Positions 1-8,591 of a DNA stretch of 26,811 nucleotides are shown here, one piece after another. The stretch lies in the NCBI GenBank assembly GCA_020829485.1, contig JAIVFU010000087.1, positions 1 through 26,811 of the forward strand, read 5' to 3'. Each line of letters starts with the position of its first letter. Within the stretch, counting starts at the first letter, position 1. The notes below the pieces were generated by a model. The model did no database searches, was not told where the DNA came from, and was given only the letters and a program-made list of their open reading frames with translations. This DNA comes from Nostoc sp. CHAB 5834. Lineage in GTDB: Bacteria > Cyanobacteriota > Cyanobacteriia > Cyanobacteriales > Nostocaceae. The translations under genes were made by a program, and so were the position numbers.

Positions 1-74
1 TCGAAAAACATTATGCTATTCCAAATCAGTAGATATGCTTAAACATTCAATTCGATTATTACTTCATTATTTGA

Positions 75-215
75 AGTATAGAGAAATACCTGTATTTAGC
101 TAATTCATCCCGCATTTATGCAACGCCGCTTATTCAAGTAGATTCAGATGAGGAAAATATTCTAGTATCACTCAGGCGCAATGAGTTTGAGGTGATTACC
201 CCGAAGTTAGAATAA
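75..215 (+). other. possible C-terminal coding fragment, unidentified
   Basis: A stop-free frame runs from just after a TGA at 72-74 to a TAA at 213-215. Its last part has protein-like composition (it reads ...IYATPLIQVDSDEEN... and ends ...EVITPKLE). I see no ATG start or ribosome binding site, so it may be a gene remnant. I do not recognise the family. The stop lies in a small inverted repeat (203-219) facing the stop of the convergent gene at 218-478, which is how two convergent gene ends often look. Confidence 0.25.
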
Positions 216-219
216 CTTC
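203..219. other. small hairpin between convergent gene ends
   Basis: GAAGTTA and TAACTTC form a perfect 7-bp stem with a 3-nt loop. It contains the TAA of the rightward fragment and the stop of the leftward 86-residue gene. No T-run follows on either strand, so a terminator role is uncertain. Confidence 0.3.
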
Positions 220-478
220 AGGCTGTTGCCGATGGCTCCTCACCAATTCCCAGTTCCTTCTTACTATGCTTTAACTGTTTCCAAAGTCCCTTAATTTGCT
301 GATAAGCATCTTCTGGGTCAAGCTTACCATTGCTTTCTAAACTGGTGATCATGCCAACTTTTTGAGCAAATTCTTGCAAGTTAGCATTAAACACTAAGTT
401 TTCTGGTTTAACTTGTCCGTAGTAGCGACCACGAGGGTCAAGGAATTTATTTTTGTCTTCCTCATGAGACTGGTTCAT
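218..478 (-). CDS. small conserved hypothetical protein (86 aa)
   Basis: An 86-residue hydrophilic protein without signal peptide or membrane segment. It reads like a short cyanobacterial family of unknown function: a basic/acidic N-terminus (MNQSHEEDKNKFLDPRGRYY), a middle part NLVFNANLQEFAQKVG, and a lysine-rich helix ending IGEEPSATA. From memory it may belong to the DUF7219 group, but I cannot confirm this. The start is well supported: the sequence GGGAGGTG lies just upstream of the ATG on the minus strand, an excellent Shine-Dalgarno. It has no evident link to the iron genes further right, and no function is inferred. Confidence 0.8.
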   Translation of the reverse strand: MNQSHEEDKNKFLDPRGRYYGQVKPENLVFNANLQEFAQKVGMITSLESNGKLDPEDAYQQIKGLWKQLKHSKKELGIGEEPSATA

Positions 479-673
479 GGTTTCACCTCCCTACTAATAA
501 GTTTTTATCAATAATGTCAACCCAGCTTCAACTATCTCCTTAGCCAAATGGCTGCTTGGAAATATAGTTAGCGATTGCTGAAATTATGAGCCTTTTTTTA
601 GTATGACTCATAGTCCAAAATCGTCAAATGTAGACTGAAATAATTTCAGCCATATTCACACTGGTAAAGCATT

Positions 674-717
674 AAAAAATCAACTATCCCAATTAAAACA
701 AGAATTGGGAGATAGTT
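674..717 (-). terminator. rho-independent terminator downstream of dinB remnant
   Basis: Read on the minus strand, AACTATCTCCCAATT and AATTGGGATAGTT form a stem (13 pairs with a 2-nt bulge) around an 8-nt loop, followed by GATTTTTTAA. It lies about 30 nt beyond the stop of the decayed dinB, as expected for that gene's original terminator. The stretch 479-673 between it and the small gene shows nothing else I can support. Confidence 0.55.
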
Positions 718-746
718 CAGACACACAAGTGTAAGCTACACCTACG

Positions 747-1309
747 CTAAAATATGATGCCTGCATTTTGAAATAGTGGCAATTGAATTACTTGGGTATG
801 TTTAGCGTTATCCAAATTAGACAAGGAAATGCCCAGCAACCTAATACTGCGGTTTTCCAGATCAATCGACTCAAATAGTGCTTTGGCTATCTCAAAAATT
901 GTAGAGAGTTCACTGATGATAGTCAGAAAACTTGACTTTCAGAGTTAATGTGCGGACTCGTGTTTTGTGCTGCTCTAACCGTTGCTCGACAATTTGGGCA
1001 ATCTGTTCGAGTTCTTGCAACATCTAGCTGATATCATTTAAGTCTTGTGCAAATGAAGTTTCTGCACCGATGGACTTACGAACCCGATTCGCCTCAACTG
1101 GTCGATCATCTTCTGCTCTGGCAATCTTATAGTAGTAGTATTGTCCTGCTTTACCAAAGTGGTGTGTTAGTTCCAAGAGTGATCGCTCCTTCAAATTTGC
1201 GCCAGTATCAATGCCAAGTGAATGCATCTTCGCCGCCGTCACCTCTCCAATGCCGTGAAACTTTTCAATCGGCAGCTGTTCTACAAAGGCGATCGCAGGT
1301 GCAACTACG
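747..1309 (-). pseudogene. dinB: DNA polymerase IV (DinB) remnant, 3' part only
   Basis: On the minus strand the translation reads FVEQLPIEKFHGIGEVTAAKM, HFGKAGQYYYYKIARAEDDRP and NRVRKSIGAETSF, which are hallmark segments of the thumb/little-finger half of Y-family polymerase DinB. The same frame then hits an in-frame TAG (1024-1026) and continues as MLQELEQIAQIVEQRLEQ and TLTLKVKFSDYHQ. A frameshift with loss of a few residues follows, and the frame resumes as EIAKALFESIDLENRSIRLL with a natural-looking end at 747. The catalytic palm with its metal-binding aspartates is missing: nothing DinB-like is visible from 1310 up to the EamA gene. The gene is truncated, interrupted by a stop and frameshifted, so it is non-functional. 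The first ORF-like piece (1024-1242) is part of this remnant and not a gene. Confidence 0.85.
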
Positions 1310-1381
1310 CTTCCACAGGTGGGATTTGGGCGAAAATAGCAGACTTTAAAACTTGCGGAAGCTTTTCCAAAACTACAGCAC

Positions 1382-1425
1382 CTTTACGGCTTTTGATATA
1401 TATCTTTACGGCTTTTGATATATAT
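1382..1425. repeat. 22-bp tandem duplication (two copies)
   Basis: Two perfect, adjacent 22-bp units (1382-1403 and 1404-1425), each starting CTTTACGGCTTTTG and ending in TATATAT. They lie between the dinB remnant and the end of the EamA gene. This looks like a recent slippage duplication. Confidence 0.85.
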
Positions 1426-1440
1426 ATAGTTGCATAAATC

Positions 1441-1872
1441 TCAACGAATCAAAACAAGTGTACCAGTTAAAATCAAGCCAGTTCCCAATATCACTTGCAG
1501 CGTTAGCGGTTCCTTAAGAAAAAGTACCGAAAAAATCAGTACCAAGAGCAAACTCGATTTATCTAAAGGTGCGACTAAAGAAGCTTTCCCGACTTGTAAA
1601 GCACGAAAGTAAAATAACCAAGATAAACCCGTTGATAACCCAGAGAAGCCGAGAAATAGCAAGGTTTTGGGGCTAATTGTCAATAGTGTGTCTAGTTGTC
1701 CTTTGGCGATAACCCAACCCCAAATCATTATGAGAATTACTACCGTGCGGATTGCGGTTGCTAAGTTGGAGTTAATTGCTTCAACTCCAATCTTGGCAAA
1801 TATAGTCGTCAAGGCTGCAAAAAATGCCGATAATAGGGCGAAGAAGATTGCATTCGTTTCATTCTCTGACAT
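1441..1872 (-). CDS. EamA/DMT-family transporter, single-domain (143 aa)
   Basis: A small integral membrane protein of the drug/metabolite transporter superfamily. It has about five hydrophobic helices: AIFFALLSAFFAALTTIFAK near the start, an ATAIRTVVILIMIWGWV segment, LLFLGFSGLSTGLSWLFYF with the family's aromatic motif, a LLLVLIFSVLFL segment near residues 105-120, and a final VILGTGLILTGTLVLI helix. It is half the length of a typical 10-helix DMT protein, so it probably works as a dimer, as other one-EamA-domain proteins are thought to. The substrate cannot be told from the sequence. A purine-rich GGGGGC lies upstream of the ATG. A Fur-like box lies 26-42 nt upstream of the start codon (1898-1914), hinting at iron-dependent control, although the gene is not an obvious siderophore component. 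Confidence 0.85.
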   Translation of the reverse strand: MSENETNAIFFALLSAFFAALTTIFAKIGVEAINSNLATAIRTVVILIMIWGWVIAKGQLDTLLTISPKTLLFLGFSGLSTGLSWLFYFRALQVGKASLVAPLDKSSLLLVLIFSVLFLKEPLTLQVILGTGLILTGTLVLIR

Positions 1873-1897
1873 TTATTGCCCCCGATCGCATCAGTAT

Positions 1898-1914
1898 TTA
1901 TTGAGAAATAATAT
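1898..1914 (-). promoter_or_regulatory. candidate Fur box upstream of EamA gene
   Basis: TTATTGAGAAATAATAT is AT-rich and partly palindromic. It matches the site before the DUF1636 gene (18311-18327, reverse strand) at 16 of 17 positions, and its reverse complement shares GATATTATTTCTCA with the site before AraC3. From memory it resembles the AT-rich consensus reported for Anabaena FurA, but assignment to Fur is inference. Confidence 0.5.
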
Positions 1915-1959
1915 CACTATATATAAGTATTTTCTTATGAGTTATTTAGAACAGCTATA

Positions 1960-2913
1960 TTAAGAAGCATTAACAAGATATTTAAATAAGTCATCAATTA
2001 CTACATCAGTCGCCAGCATATTTGTTCCAGCCCATGCCATAAAATCAACATAATAAACATGATTTTCTTGCACAGCTTTAAGGGTTTTCCAAAGTGGCTC
2101 TTTTTGTTTTTTTGCCAGGAATTCATTACCTGTTTTTGAAAAGGTTGTCACAAATAAAATATCACCATCGGCTTTTTTTAATTCCTCTAGAGAAATAGGA
2201 AATGCTCCATAGGTTGAATCGAGATTTTGTGCGGCTGGACGCTGCAAAAGTGCAGCACTGAGAATAGAACCAGGAAATGAGTTTTTGGAATCAATGTATA
2301 TCTCACCACGTCCAACACTTATGAAGGATATTTTTTTACCTTGATAGCGATTTCCCAAGGCTTGTTTTAGCTGTTCTATTCGCTGATAATAGCGTTCCCA
2401 AAGTGCTTTTTCAACCTCCGGTTTTCCCAGTGATTCAGCCACAAAACTCAGATATTTTTGCCAGCTTATATAATCAATTTCACCTAATACCGTAGGGGCA
2501 ATTTTAGATAATAAAGGATAAATTGGTTTGAACCAATCTACACCAATTATTAAATCTGGTTTGAGTAGTAATGTTGCTTCTAAATTTGGTTGTGAAAGTC
2601 CAAGTAGTTTTATTCCCTCAGTTTTACCATTAATGGATGTGAGAGAGTTTCCCTCTACATAAACTTCGTTAGTTGTACCAATGGGTTTAACCCCAAGTGC
2701 TAGAACATTACCTAAAGTACATGAAGATAAGGTGACAACACGCTGGGGGTGAATGGGAACACAGATTTCCCCCATTGTGTGTTTAACCATGCGACATTCT
2801 GCGGTTGGTTGTTTAGGTAAAGAGGATATATTTTGAGGTGTGTGATAATTGCAAGCTGTAAGCAGAGTAAATCCTAAGATGCCTAATATTAGCCAGTAGA
2901 AAAAATGTCGCAT
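1960..2913 (-). CDS. FecB-like iron-siderophore substrate-binding lipoprotein (FecB1)
   Basis: A periplasmic binding protein of the Fe(III)-siderophore (FecB/FhuD/BtuF) fold, 317 residues, usual for the family. It carries a lipoprotein signal: a short basic N-terminus, a hydrophobic stretch and the lipobox LLTAC near residue 21. The mature domain starts with the motif CRMVKHTMGEICVP, then HPQRVVTLSS as first strand, LLKPDLIIGVDW as the typical 'xxPDLII' segment, KIAPTV before the linker helix, and a C-terminal VYYVDFMAWAG region. It would deliver a ferric siderophore to FecCDE. It lies 14 bp downstream of TBDT1 on the same strand, so receptor and binding protein are almost certainly co-transcribed and likely bind the same ligand. 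Confidence 0.92.
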   Translation of the reverse strand: MRHFFYWLILGILGFTLLTACNYHTPQNISSLPKQPTAECRMVKHTMGEICVPIHPQRVVTLSSCTLGNVLALGVKPIGTTNEVYVEGNSLTSINGKTEGIKLLGLSQPNLEATLLLKPDLIIGVDWFKPIYPLLSKIAPTVLGEIDYISWQKYLSFVAESLGKPEVEKALWERYYQRIEQLKQALGNRYQGKKISFISVGRGEIYIDSKNSFPGSILSAALLQRPAAQNLDSTYGAFPISLEELKKADGDILFVTTFSKTGNEFLAKKQKEPLWKTLKAVQENHVYYVDFMAWAGTNMLATDVVIDDLFKYLVNAS

Positions 2914-2927
2914 GATGATCTCGATAG

Positions 2928-5522
2928 TTAAAACTGCCAGGAAACTGTGCCTTGCACTGTAAAAGGTTGTCCATAATAAACACGATTACCTAGCGAACTT
3001 TCAAAATAGTCTACATCAAATAGATTTTTGAAGTTGAGTGCGGCTCTGAATCGATCTTGTTTGTAGAAAATAGAGGCATCAGTCCGAAAATAGCTAGGAA
3101 CATCGTAAGTATTGTCAAAATTAGCGCGATCGCCTACAAAAAACAAGCCTATTCCCGCCCCTAACCCTTGTAAGTTACCTTTTTGAATTTCATAGCTTGT
3201 CCACAAGTTGAAAGAATGATTGGCGCTATTTGACAATCGGTTTCCAGGTGTCAAAGTATTATCTTTCGTAATGCGGGCATCGATATAAGCATAGCCAGCA
3301 AAAATATTCCATCCTGGTAAAATTTCACCTGCTAGATTCAGTTCAACCCCTTGGCTATTCTGCTCACCTACTTGGATAGAAAAGTTTGGTCTGTTGGGAT
3401 CTTCTGTCGTAACATTGGTACGAGTCAAATCAAATAATGCTAATGTTGCTGAGAGGCGATCGTTCAAATCTGCTTTTACCCCAATCTCGTACTGATTACC
3501 GCGTTCTGGCTCGAAGGAAGAGTCAACACCAAAAAAGTATGAGCCACCTGGTGGAGTAAATGAACTTGTGTAAATAGTATAGAGGGAGATAGCGGGGATG
3601 GGTTGATAGACAATGCCAAAACGAGGACTGAATGCACTATCTGTCCCACTGCTTTCTGTGTTACTGATTAAATCTTCATATTTTCGATCAATCACGTCAA
3701 ACCGCCCACCTAATAGCACTTTCAAGTTATCCGTCAGGGAAACTTGGTCTTGCAGATAAATTCCTAATGAGTTCGTCTGCTGTCGAACTGCAAAAGAAGA
3801 AGGGACTTGTACTCCTCGCGGTTGACCATATACAGGATTGAAGATATCAATTGATCCCGCCTCGAATTCATTAATTGGTGGATTGAAGTTGTCAAAGCGA
3901 TTTAAATCAAATCCAAATAGTAGCTGATGTTGAATTGAACCTGTGGAGAACTTACCAATGAGATTAGTCGTCATCGCATAATTTCTATTTTCGGAAGAGC
4001 CTTCTGAAAACGATCGCAACCAAGTTCGATTATCTGCTTCTAAACCATTAGAATCGGTGCGGCGTTGAAAGAGATCGCGAAATACAAACCTAAAAGCATT
4101 GTTTAATGACCAATTTTCGTCAAACTTATGGTCTAGTCGGTATCCAAGCCTGATAATTGTTTGTTCAGCACTATCAGAAGGTTCAAAAAGGTTGAGATTA
4201 CGAGAAACTTTCCCGTTTGGGTTAGGTAAAACACTACCAATCACAGGTACACCAGAGGCATATCTATCTCTTGTTCTGATATATTCTGCCTCCAAGGTCA
4301 GGTTAGTTTTCTCGCTAAGTGCCACACTGATCACAGGTGATATATTTAAGCTTTCACCATCAAAAAAATCGACAGAACTACCTGAATTTCTATAAGCTAA
4401 GTTGAGACGATATAAGACTGTCTTCGAGTCATTTAGCGGCCCTGATAAATCAACCGCACCTCTATAAAAACTATAGCTGCCAATAGTTGCCTCAACAGCA
4501 TAAAAAGGGTCGCGCAAAGGACGTTTAGATACGAGGTTGATGCTTCCGCCTGGATTACCCAAGCCAAATAAAACTGATGCCGGGCCTTTGAGAACTTCGA
4601 CTCGCTCAATACTGGAAAGTTCACTTACCTGTCCAGCCAATGTATCAATTAGTCCATCTCTGAGAAGATTCGTTTCTGTTGCATCAAATCCGCGAATGTT
4701 ATAGAAAGTAAATGGCCCAAAGTTAAAACTCTGATTGACACCCGCAACATTTCTGAGTGCATCATCTAAACGAGTTACCTGTTGGTCACGCAACACTTCT
4801 TGTGGTACTACTTGAATTGATTGGGGAATGTCACGCAAAGGTGTATCAGTTTTTGTCGCAGTCGTAGTATTTGGTACAAAATACCCATTTTGTTCACCTG
4901 TCACCACCAACTCAATCGGCTCATCCTGCTGCGCTACTGGTTCTTCTGGTGGTATTTCACTCGTTGGTTGTTCTGTTTCTGGCTGCGGTAATGCCACATT
5001 CCCAGTTACCGCTACACCGAAAATTAAACCCTCATCACTATCAAATAGTTCTACTTTGGGAGGACTGGCTGCACCTGTGACTGTTAACCTGATAGTATTA
5101 GCATTGAGATTAGTTACAGTCACTAGCGTAATTCCACTAGCAGGATTTTCTTGACGGAACTCACTCACAGACGGCAAACTTAACTGAGTATTGGGAATAT
5201 CAGCAATAAAATTATTTCCCTCACTTTTACTTACAGGCTGCAACTTATCTGAACCTGTACTCTCTAAAATTACTTCCAATTCCTTGTCTGTTTGCTTTAA
5301 CTTGACACCCGTTACCTGAATTATGCCTTGGGAAAGCCACTGTTTAACCTTAGTTGCTGGACGTTCAACTTTGTTGAGATTTGTAGCCGCAGTTGCTACA
5401 GGATATATATTTGCATCAGAATTAGTACGGTTTAAATTAGTTTCCGCTACAGATGGTAAGGCTAACAATCCCCAGAACGAACTAAGCATCAACACCTTTA
5501 ACCAGCAATAATTTGACACCAC
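2928..5522 (-). CDS. AMIN-domain TonB-dependent siderophore receptor (TBDT1)
   Basis: Outer-membrane receptor that imports a ferric siderophore using TonB energy; 864 residues. Layout: Sec signal peptide ending ALPSVAET near residue 27; AMIN domain about 68-150 (QVTGVKLKQTDKELEVILES onward); a Pro/Glu/Gln-rich linker; a probable TonB box IELVVTG at 203-209; a plug starting KTDTPLRDIPQSIQVVP and holding the RGF and VEVLKGPASVLFG motifs; a 22-strand-type barrel from about 345, ending in the outer-membrane signature GTVSWQF with terminal Phe. The start used is GTG at 5522, since the only downstream ATG would shorten the signal peptide and remove its lysine. Two AraC-type half-sites lie upstream at 5599-5633, and the regulator gene AraC1 is adjacent. 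The siderophore cannot be named from sequence. Confidence 0.95.
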   Translation of the reverse strand: MVSNYCWLKVLMLSSFWGLLALPSVAETNLNRTNSDANIYPVATAATNLNKVERPATKVKQWLSQGIIQVTGVKLKQTDKELEVILESTGSDKLQPVSKSEGNNFIADIPNTQLSLPSVSEFRQENPASGITLVTVTNLNANTIRLTVTGAASPPKVELFDSDEGLIFGVAVTGNVALPQPETEQPTSEIPPEEPVAQQDEPIELVVTGEQNGYFVPNTTTATKTDTPLRDIPQSIQVVPQEVLRDQQVTRLDDALRNVAGVNQSFNFGPFTFYNIRGFDATETNLLRDGLIDTLAGQVSELSSIERVEVLKGPASVLFGLGNPGGSINLVSKRPLRDPFYAVEATIGSYSFYRGAVDLSGPLNDSKTVLYRLNLAYRNSGSSVDFFDGESLNISPVISVALSEKTNLTLEAEYIRTRDRYASGVPVIGSVLPNPNGKVSRNLNLFEPSDSAEQTIIRLGYRLDHKFDENWSLNNAFRFVFRDLFQRRTDSNGLEADNRTWLRSFSEGSSENRNYAMTTNLIGKFSTGSIQHQLLFGFDLNRFDNFNPPINEFEAGSIDIFNPVYGQPRGVQVPSSFAVRQQTNSLGIYLQDQVSLTDNLKVLLGGRFDVIDRKYEDLISNTESSGTDSAFSPRFGIVYQPIPAISLYTIYTSSFTPPGGSYFFGVDSSFEPERGNQYEIGVKADLNDRLSATLALFDLTRTNVTTEDPNRPNFSIQVGEQNSQGVELNLAGEILPGWNIFAGYAYIDARITKDNTLTPGNRLSNSANHSFNLWTSYEIQKGNLQGLGAGIGLFFVGDRANFDNTYDVPSYFRTDASIFYKQDRFRAALNFKNLFDVDYFESSLGNRVYYGQPFTVQGTVSWQF

Positions 5523-5598
5523 TACTCACACCATTAATAATAATTAGTTTCAACAAGATACCTTTAAACTGGGGTGACAGAAGACTAATCCGATAGGT

Positions 5599-5633
5599 AG
5601 ACGGAATTTTTTCGATAGCTAAACGGAATTTTT
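5599..5633 (-). promoter_or_regulatory. direct-repeat operator for TBDT1 (AraC1 candidate site)
   Basis: On the minus strand, half-sites AAAAATTCCGTTT (5633-5621) and AAAAATTCCGTCT (5611-5599) are 22 bp apart, about 76 bp before the TBDT1 start. The same pair precedes TBDT3. The 21-22 bp period fits two AraC-family monomers on one DNA face. The first half-site overlaps the last codons and stop of AraC1. Binding is inferred. Confidence 0.7.
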
Positions 5634-6638
5634 TTGCAGTTTTTGGTATTCCTTGGGGTTCATACCAAATTGTTTGCGGAATGCAGCCGCAAAGGGACTG
5701 CGACTGTTGTAACCCATTGCCTGAGCAATGTCGGTAATTTTCATCTCTCCTGCTTCTAGTAGTTGCCGTGCTTGCTCAAGTTTGTGGTGACGCAGATAGC
5801 CAAATACTGTTGTGCCAAAACAAGAACGAAAGCCACGTTTGAGGGTGCATTCATTTAAACCAACTCGTCGTGCTAATTCGTTCAAAGATAGTGGATTGTC
5901 TAACCGTTGCAATATAATTTCCCTGGCGTGGTGAATTCTGTCTACCACATCTGCTTGTAGAGGCTGACTATTGCTTTTACCGTCACGAATCTCAACCTCT
6001 TGCCCTATCAGGATTCCCATCAGTTCCAGCACTTTCCCTTCTAAGTACATCCGTTTGGCAATACCCCGATAAGGACAATGCAAAATTTGCTGTGCGATTC
6101 TCTGCATCGGTAAGGTAGCTGTGCCACAGCGATGGTATTTTAGCTGATCATCCGGTCGGATTAAGTGTTGCAACTCTTTTGGTAATTGCCCTTCACCATT
6201 GCCAGCAAAAGAAAGCAGCAACTCAGGATCGAATGTAAATTCCACCTCAAGAAATGGCTGTTCATGATAAGTTTCAGATTTGATTTTAGGAGTTAAACCA
6301 CTACCGTGAAAAATATACTGTCCGCCACCTATGGATGTATATTGATCCGCGTGTCCCCCTGAAAAATGGAAGTGGTAATGTAGAGAATGTTCTGTTTGTG
6401 GATCTTCAAAAATTATGCGATCGCACAAGCTCAAATCACCAATGCACAAATCTAAACCCTCACGCAGCCTGATTTCCCGCCAGTAGCCTTGTCCCAATAG
6501 CTTTGGGTAATTGTACATTACATCTAACTGATCATCGGGGTCTGGATGTTGTGAACTCTCAACCTTTCCCTGATTCAGTAGTTCGTTGAAGACTTGGCTA
6601 GAGATGGAGATAGGCATAGTTAATATTGCTGAAATCAA
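5619..6638 (-). CDS. AraC-family transcriptional regulator, PchR-like (AraC1)
   Basis: 339 residues: an N-terminal ligand-sensing region of about 230 residues (with an unusual His-rich HYHFHFSGGH near residue 88) and a C-terminal AraC double helix-turn-helix at about 250-335. HTH1 contains ELARRVGLNECTLKRGFRS, the linker is FGTTVFGYLRHHKLEQARQL, and HTH2 contains IAQAMGYNSRSPFAAAFRKQ followed by FGMNPKEY. This is the architecture of PchR/YbtA, which activate siderophore receptor genes when the ferric siderophore is present. It lies between fecE (67 bp) and TBDT1 (96 bp), on the same strand. Its HTH residues CTLK and SRS are shared with AraC3, whose target carries the same half-sites. The start is uncertain: the first ATG is used, but ATG at codon 8 is equally possible, as neither has a clear Shine-Dalgarno. 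Confidence 0.9.
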   Translation of the reverse strand: MISAILTMPISISSQVFNELLNQGKVESSQHPDPDDQLDVMYNYPKLLGQGYWREIRLREGLDLCIGDLSLCDRIIFEDPQTEHSLHYHFHFSGGHADQYTSIGGGQYIFHGSGLTPKIKSETYHEQPFLEVEFTFDPELLLSFAGNGEGQLPKELQHLIRPDDQLKYHRCGTATLPMQRIAQQILHCPYRGIAKRMYLEGKVLELMGILIGQEVEIRDGKSNSQPLQADVVDRIHHAREIILQRLDNPLSLNELARRVGLNECTLKRGFRSCFGTTVFGYLRHHKLEQARQLLEAGEMKITDIAQAMGYNSRSPFAAAFRKQFGMNPKEYQKLQKNSV

Positions 6639-6705
6639 AGTAAAATTTACATTGCCACAAAAAATGTAGGTGTTTTATAGGCTTTTTAACTATCCCTTTA
6701 AATGA

Positions 6706-7524
6706 TTAATTACGAATGATATTGACTCTGGCCTTGCGTCCTATTGGTACACACATCGGCGTTCCTACAACCGGGTCAGGAACAATACGAGACTCTAAGC
6801 CAAAAACTTCCTGCACCATCTCTTCAGTCATTACCTGTTTGGGTTCTCCAGCAGTGAAAATTCTGCCTTGTTTTACCGCAACCAAGTAATCTGCATAACG
6901 ACAAGCCTGATTTAAATCATGCAGCACCATAACAATAGTTCTTCCCTGATGCTGGTTCAATTCATATAACAAATCTAAAACTTCTATCTGATGTGCCAAA
7001 TCTAAAAAAGTAGTCGGTTCATCTAACAGTAAAATATCTGTATCTTGGGCTAATGCCATTGCAATCCAAGCACGTTGTCGTTGTCCACCAGACAAAGTAT
7101 CTAATGCTCTATCTGACAACTCTAATAAATCTGTAATCAAGAGTGCCTGTTGGATAATTTTTTCATCTTTTTCTGACCACTGCTGCAACCAATTTTGATA
7201 AGGATAACGTCCTTGTGCTACCAAGTCTCTGACTGTTAATCCTTCTGGTGCAACTGGCCCTTGCGGTAAGATCCCTAATTGCTTCGCTACGTCTTTAGTA
7301 GAAAGATTAAAGATAGATTGCCCATCAAGATAAACAGTACCACCATAGGGTTTAAGTAATCTGGCTAGACCTCGTAATAAAGTTGATTTACCGCAACCAT
7401 TTGCACCCACTAAAGCACTAATTTGTCCGGTGGGAATCGATAAATTTAAATCCCGAATAATTGGTGCACCATCATAAGCTAAAGACAGACCTTTTGTTGA
7501 TAATCCTTTCATATTTGTTACCAT
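6706..7524 (-). CDS. fecE: iron-siderophore ABC transporter ATPase (FecE/FhuC type)
   Basis: Cytoplasmic ATPase that powers the FecCD permease; 272 residues, normal for FecE/FhuC. Visible motifs in order: Walker [10 protein letters not shown] at 40-48, Q-loop in LGILPQGP near 88, ABC signature LSGGQRQRA at 144-152, Walker [10 protein letters not shown] at 163-171, and the switch histidine in VLHDLNQ at about 202. The motif set is intact, so it should be active. It follows fecD by a 26-bp gap on the same strand. It is the only ABC ATPase in a window with four receptors, so it probably serves them all. FecE, FhuC and FepC cannot be separated on motif content alone, so the symbol reflects family only. 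Confidence 0.93.
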   Translation of the reverse strand: MVTNMKGLSTKGLSLAYDGAPIIRDLNLSIPTGQISALVGANGCGKSTLLRGLARLLKPYGGTVYLDGQSIFNLSTKDVAKQLGILPQGPVAPEGLTVRDLVAQGRYPYQNWLQQWSEKDEKIIQQALLITDLLELSDRALDTLSGGQRQRAWIAMALAQDTDILLLDEPTTFLDLAHQIEVLDLLYELNQHQGRTIVMVLHDLNQACRYADYLVAVKQGRIFTAGEPKQVMTEEMVQEVFGLESRIVPDPVVGTPMCVPIGRKARVNIIRN

Positions 7525-7531
7525 TTTGACT

Positions 7532-7547
7532 GTTGATTGTTGATTGT
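7532..7547. repeat. short heptamer tandem repeat in fecD-fecE gap
   Basis: TTGATTG is repeated twice, in the stretch TTGATTGTTGATTGTT, within the 26-bp gap between fecD and fecE. Heptameric short tandem repeats occur in Nostocales intergenic DNA; this one is too short for more than a mention. Confidence 0.35.
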
Positions 7548-7550
7548 TTA

Positions 7551-8591
7551 CTATTTATTGCGATTACGAATTAACAAATACAGAAAATAAGGCGCACCAA
7601 CAGCAGCAGTCACCACCCCACAAGGAATTTCGATAGGTGCAAAGAGGGTTCTTCCTAGCAAATCTGACGCGACAACAAGCATTCCTCCTAACAGTGCAGA
7701 GGTAGGGATCAAGCCTTCATGATTTGTACCTACTAACTGTCTGCCTAAATGGGGTGCAATTAATCCTACAAAACCAATCATTCCGGCTGTGGCGACTCCT
7801 GCACCTGCTAAGGCTACACCCACTAGCACCAGCAAACCCCGTTGCCATTCCACCCGACTACCTAAGCCTTTGGCAACATCATCTCCCAAATTTAAAGCGT
7901 TTAAATGTCTGGCTAGTGTCAACGCCATCGGGATAAAAACGATTAACCAGGGTAAAAAGGAAAAAACTTGTTCCCAGGTGCGTCCGTAGACACTACCAGC
8001 TAACCACACTAAAGCATCACTAACGCTATAAATATCGCCAAAGGTAATTAATAAACTGGTGAAAGCACCAGCGATCGCAGACAAACCCACGCCCATTAAA
8101 ATGAATAGAACGGGGGAACTACCATTATTCCAAGCCAAGGAGTAAATTAAACCAGCCATCAATAAAGCACCGACAAAGGCTGATACAGGCAAAGTGTAAA
8201 TGGGTGCTGAGGGAAATAATACAATTACTGTAACGGCTGCTAGACTTGCTCCTGCATTGATGCCAATAATGCCGGGATCAGCTAATGGGTTGCGTGTGAT
8301 GCCTTGAAAGATAGTCCCAGAAACGGCCAGTGCCATTCCCACCATGAAAGCAACCAGGGTACGGGGTAGACGCAGGTTATAAATCACAAAAGCATGATCT
8401 GGGTTGCCTGTATCTATACGCAGTACAGTTTTGATGATATCTAAGGGCGAAATAGGATATTCACCCCGCCCTAAATTCATCACCATCACTACCACAACCG
8501 CTACTGCCAAACATAGCAGTATTGGTGGTACACGTCGGTCTATGCGAAAAGATATTCCCTCAGAACGGATAACGAGCCAATCAACCTTCAT
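7551..8591 (-). CDS. fecD: iron-siderophore ABC transporter permease (FecD type)
   Basis: 346-residue polytopic inner-membrane protein of the FecCD/BtuC family. After a cytoplasmic start and a hydrophobic [19 protein letters not shown] helix it carries the family block [20 protein letters not shown] followed by [18 protein letters not shown], then several Leu/Val/Gly-rich helices, and near the end [19 protein letters not shown], the cytoplasmic loop that contacts the ATPase. It ends in a positive LLIRNRNK tail. Its start codon overlaps the fecC stop by four bases (ATGA), a sign of translational coupling. With fecC it should form the heterodimeric channel for the ferric siderophore delivered by the FecB lipoproteins. 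The C/D naming is by gene order and likeness only. Confidence 0.93.
   Translation of the reverse strand: MKVDWLVIRSEGISFRIDRRVPPILLCLAVAVVVVMVMNLGRGEYPISPLDIIKTVLRIDTGNPDHAFVIYNLRLPRTLVAFMVGMALAVSGTIFQGITRNPLADPGIIGINAGASLAAVTVIVLFPSAPIYTLPVSAFVGALLMAGLIYSLAWNNGSSPVLFILMGVGLSAIAGAFTSLLITFGDIYSVSDALVWLAGSVYGRTWEQVFSFLPWLIVFIPMALTLARHLNALNLGDDVAKGLGSRVEWQRGLLVLVGVALAGAGVATAGMIGFVGLIAPHLGRQLVGTNHEGLIPTSALLGGMLVVASDLLGRTLFAPIEIPCGVVTAAVGAPYFLYLLIRNRNK

Noticed and set aside
577..615. ATGAG...CTCAT inverted repeat with a T-run
   Set aside because: Short stem with a long loop, and the T-run lies inside the loop; no gene on the plus strand ends before it.
1024..1242. 72-residue reading frame on the minus strand as an independent gene
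   Set aside because: It is an internal piece of the dinB remnant; similarity continues on both sides of it.
4828..5154. 108-residue plus-strand frame
   Set aside because: Antisense shadow of the AMIN/linker part of TBDT1; low-complexity composition and no ribosome binding site. The same holds for opposite-strand frames at 12047-12322, 20408-20734 and 21390-21575.
7724..7989. plus-strand frames opposite fecD
   Set aside because: Mirror frames of a membrane-protein gene, overlapping an intact FecCD-family gene with all family motifs.
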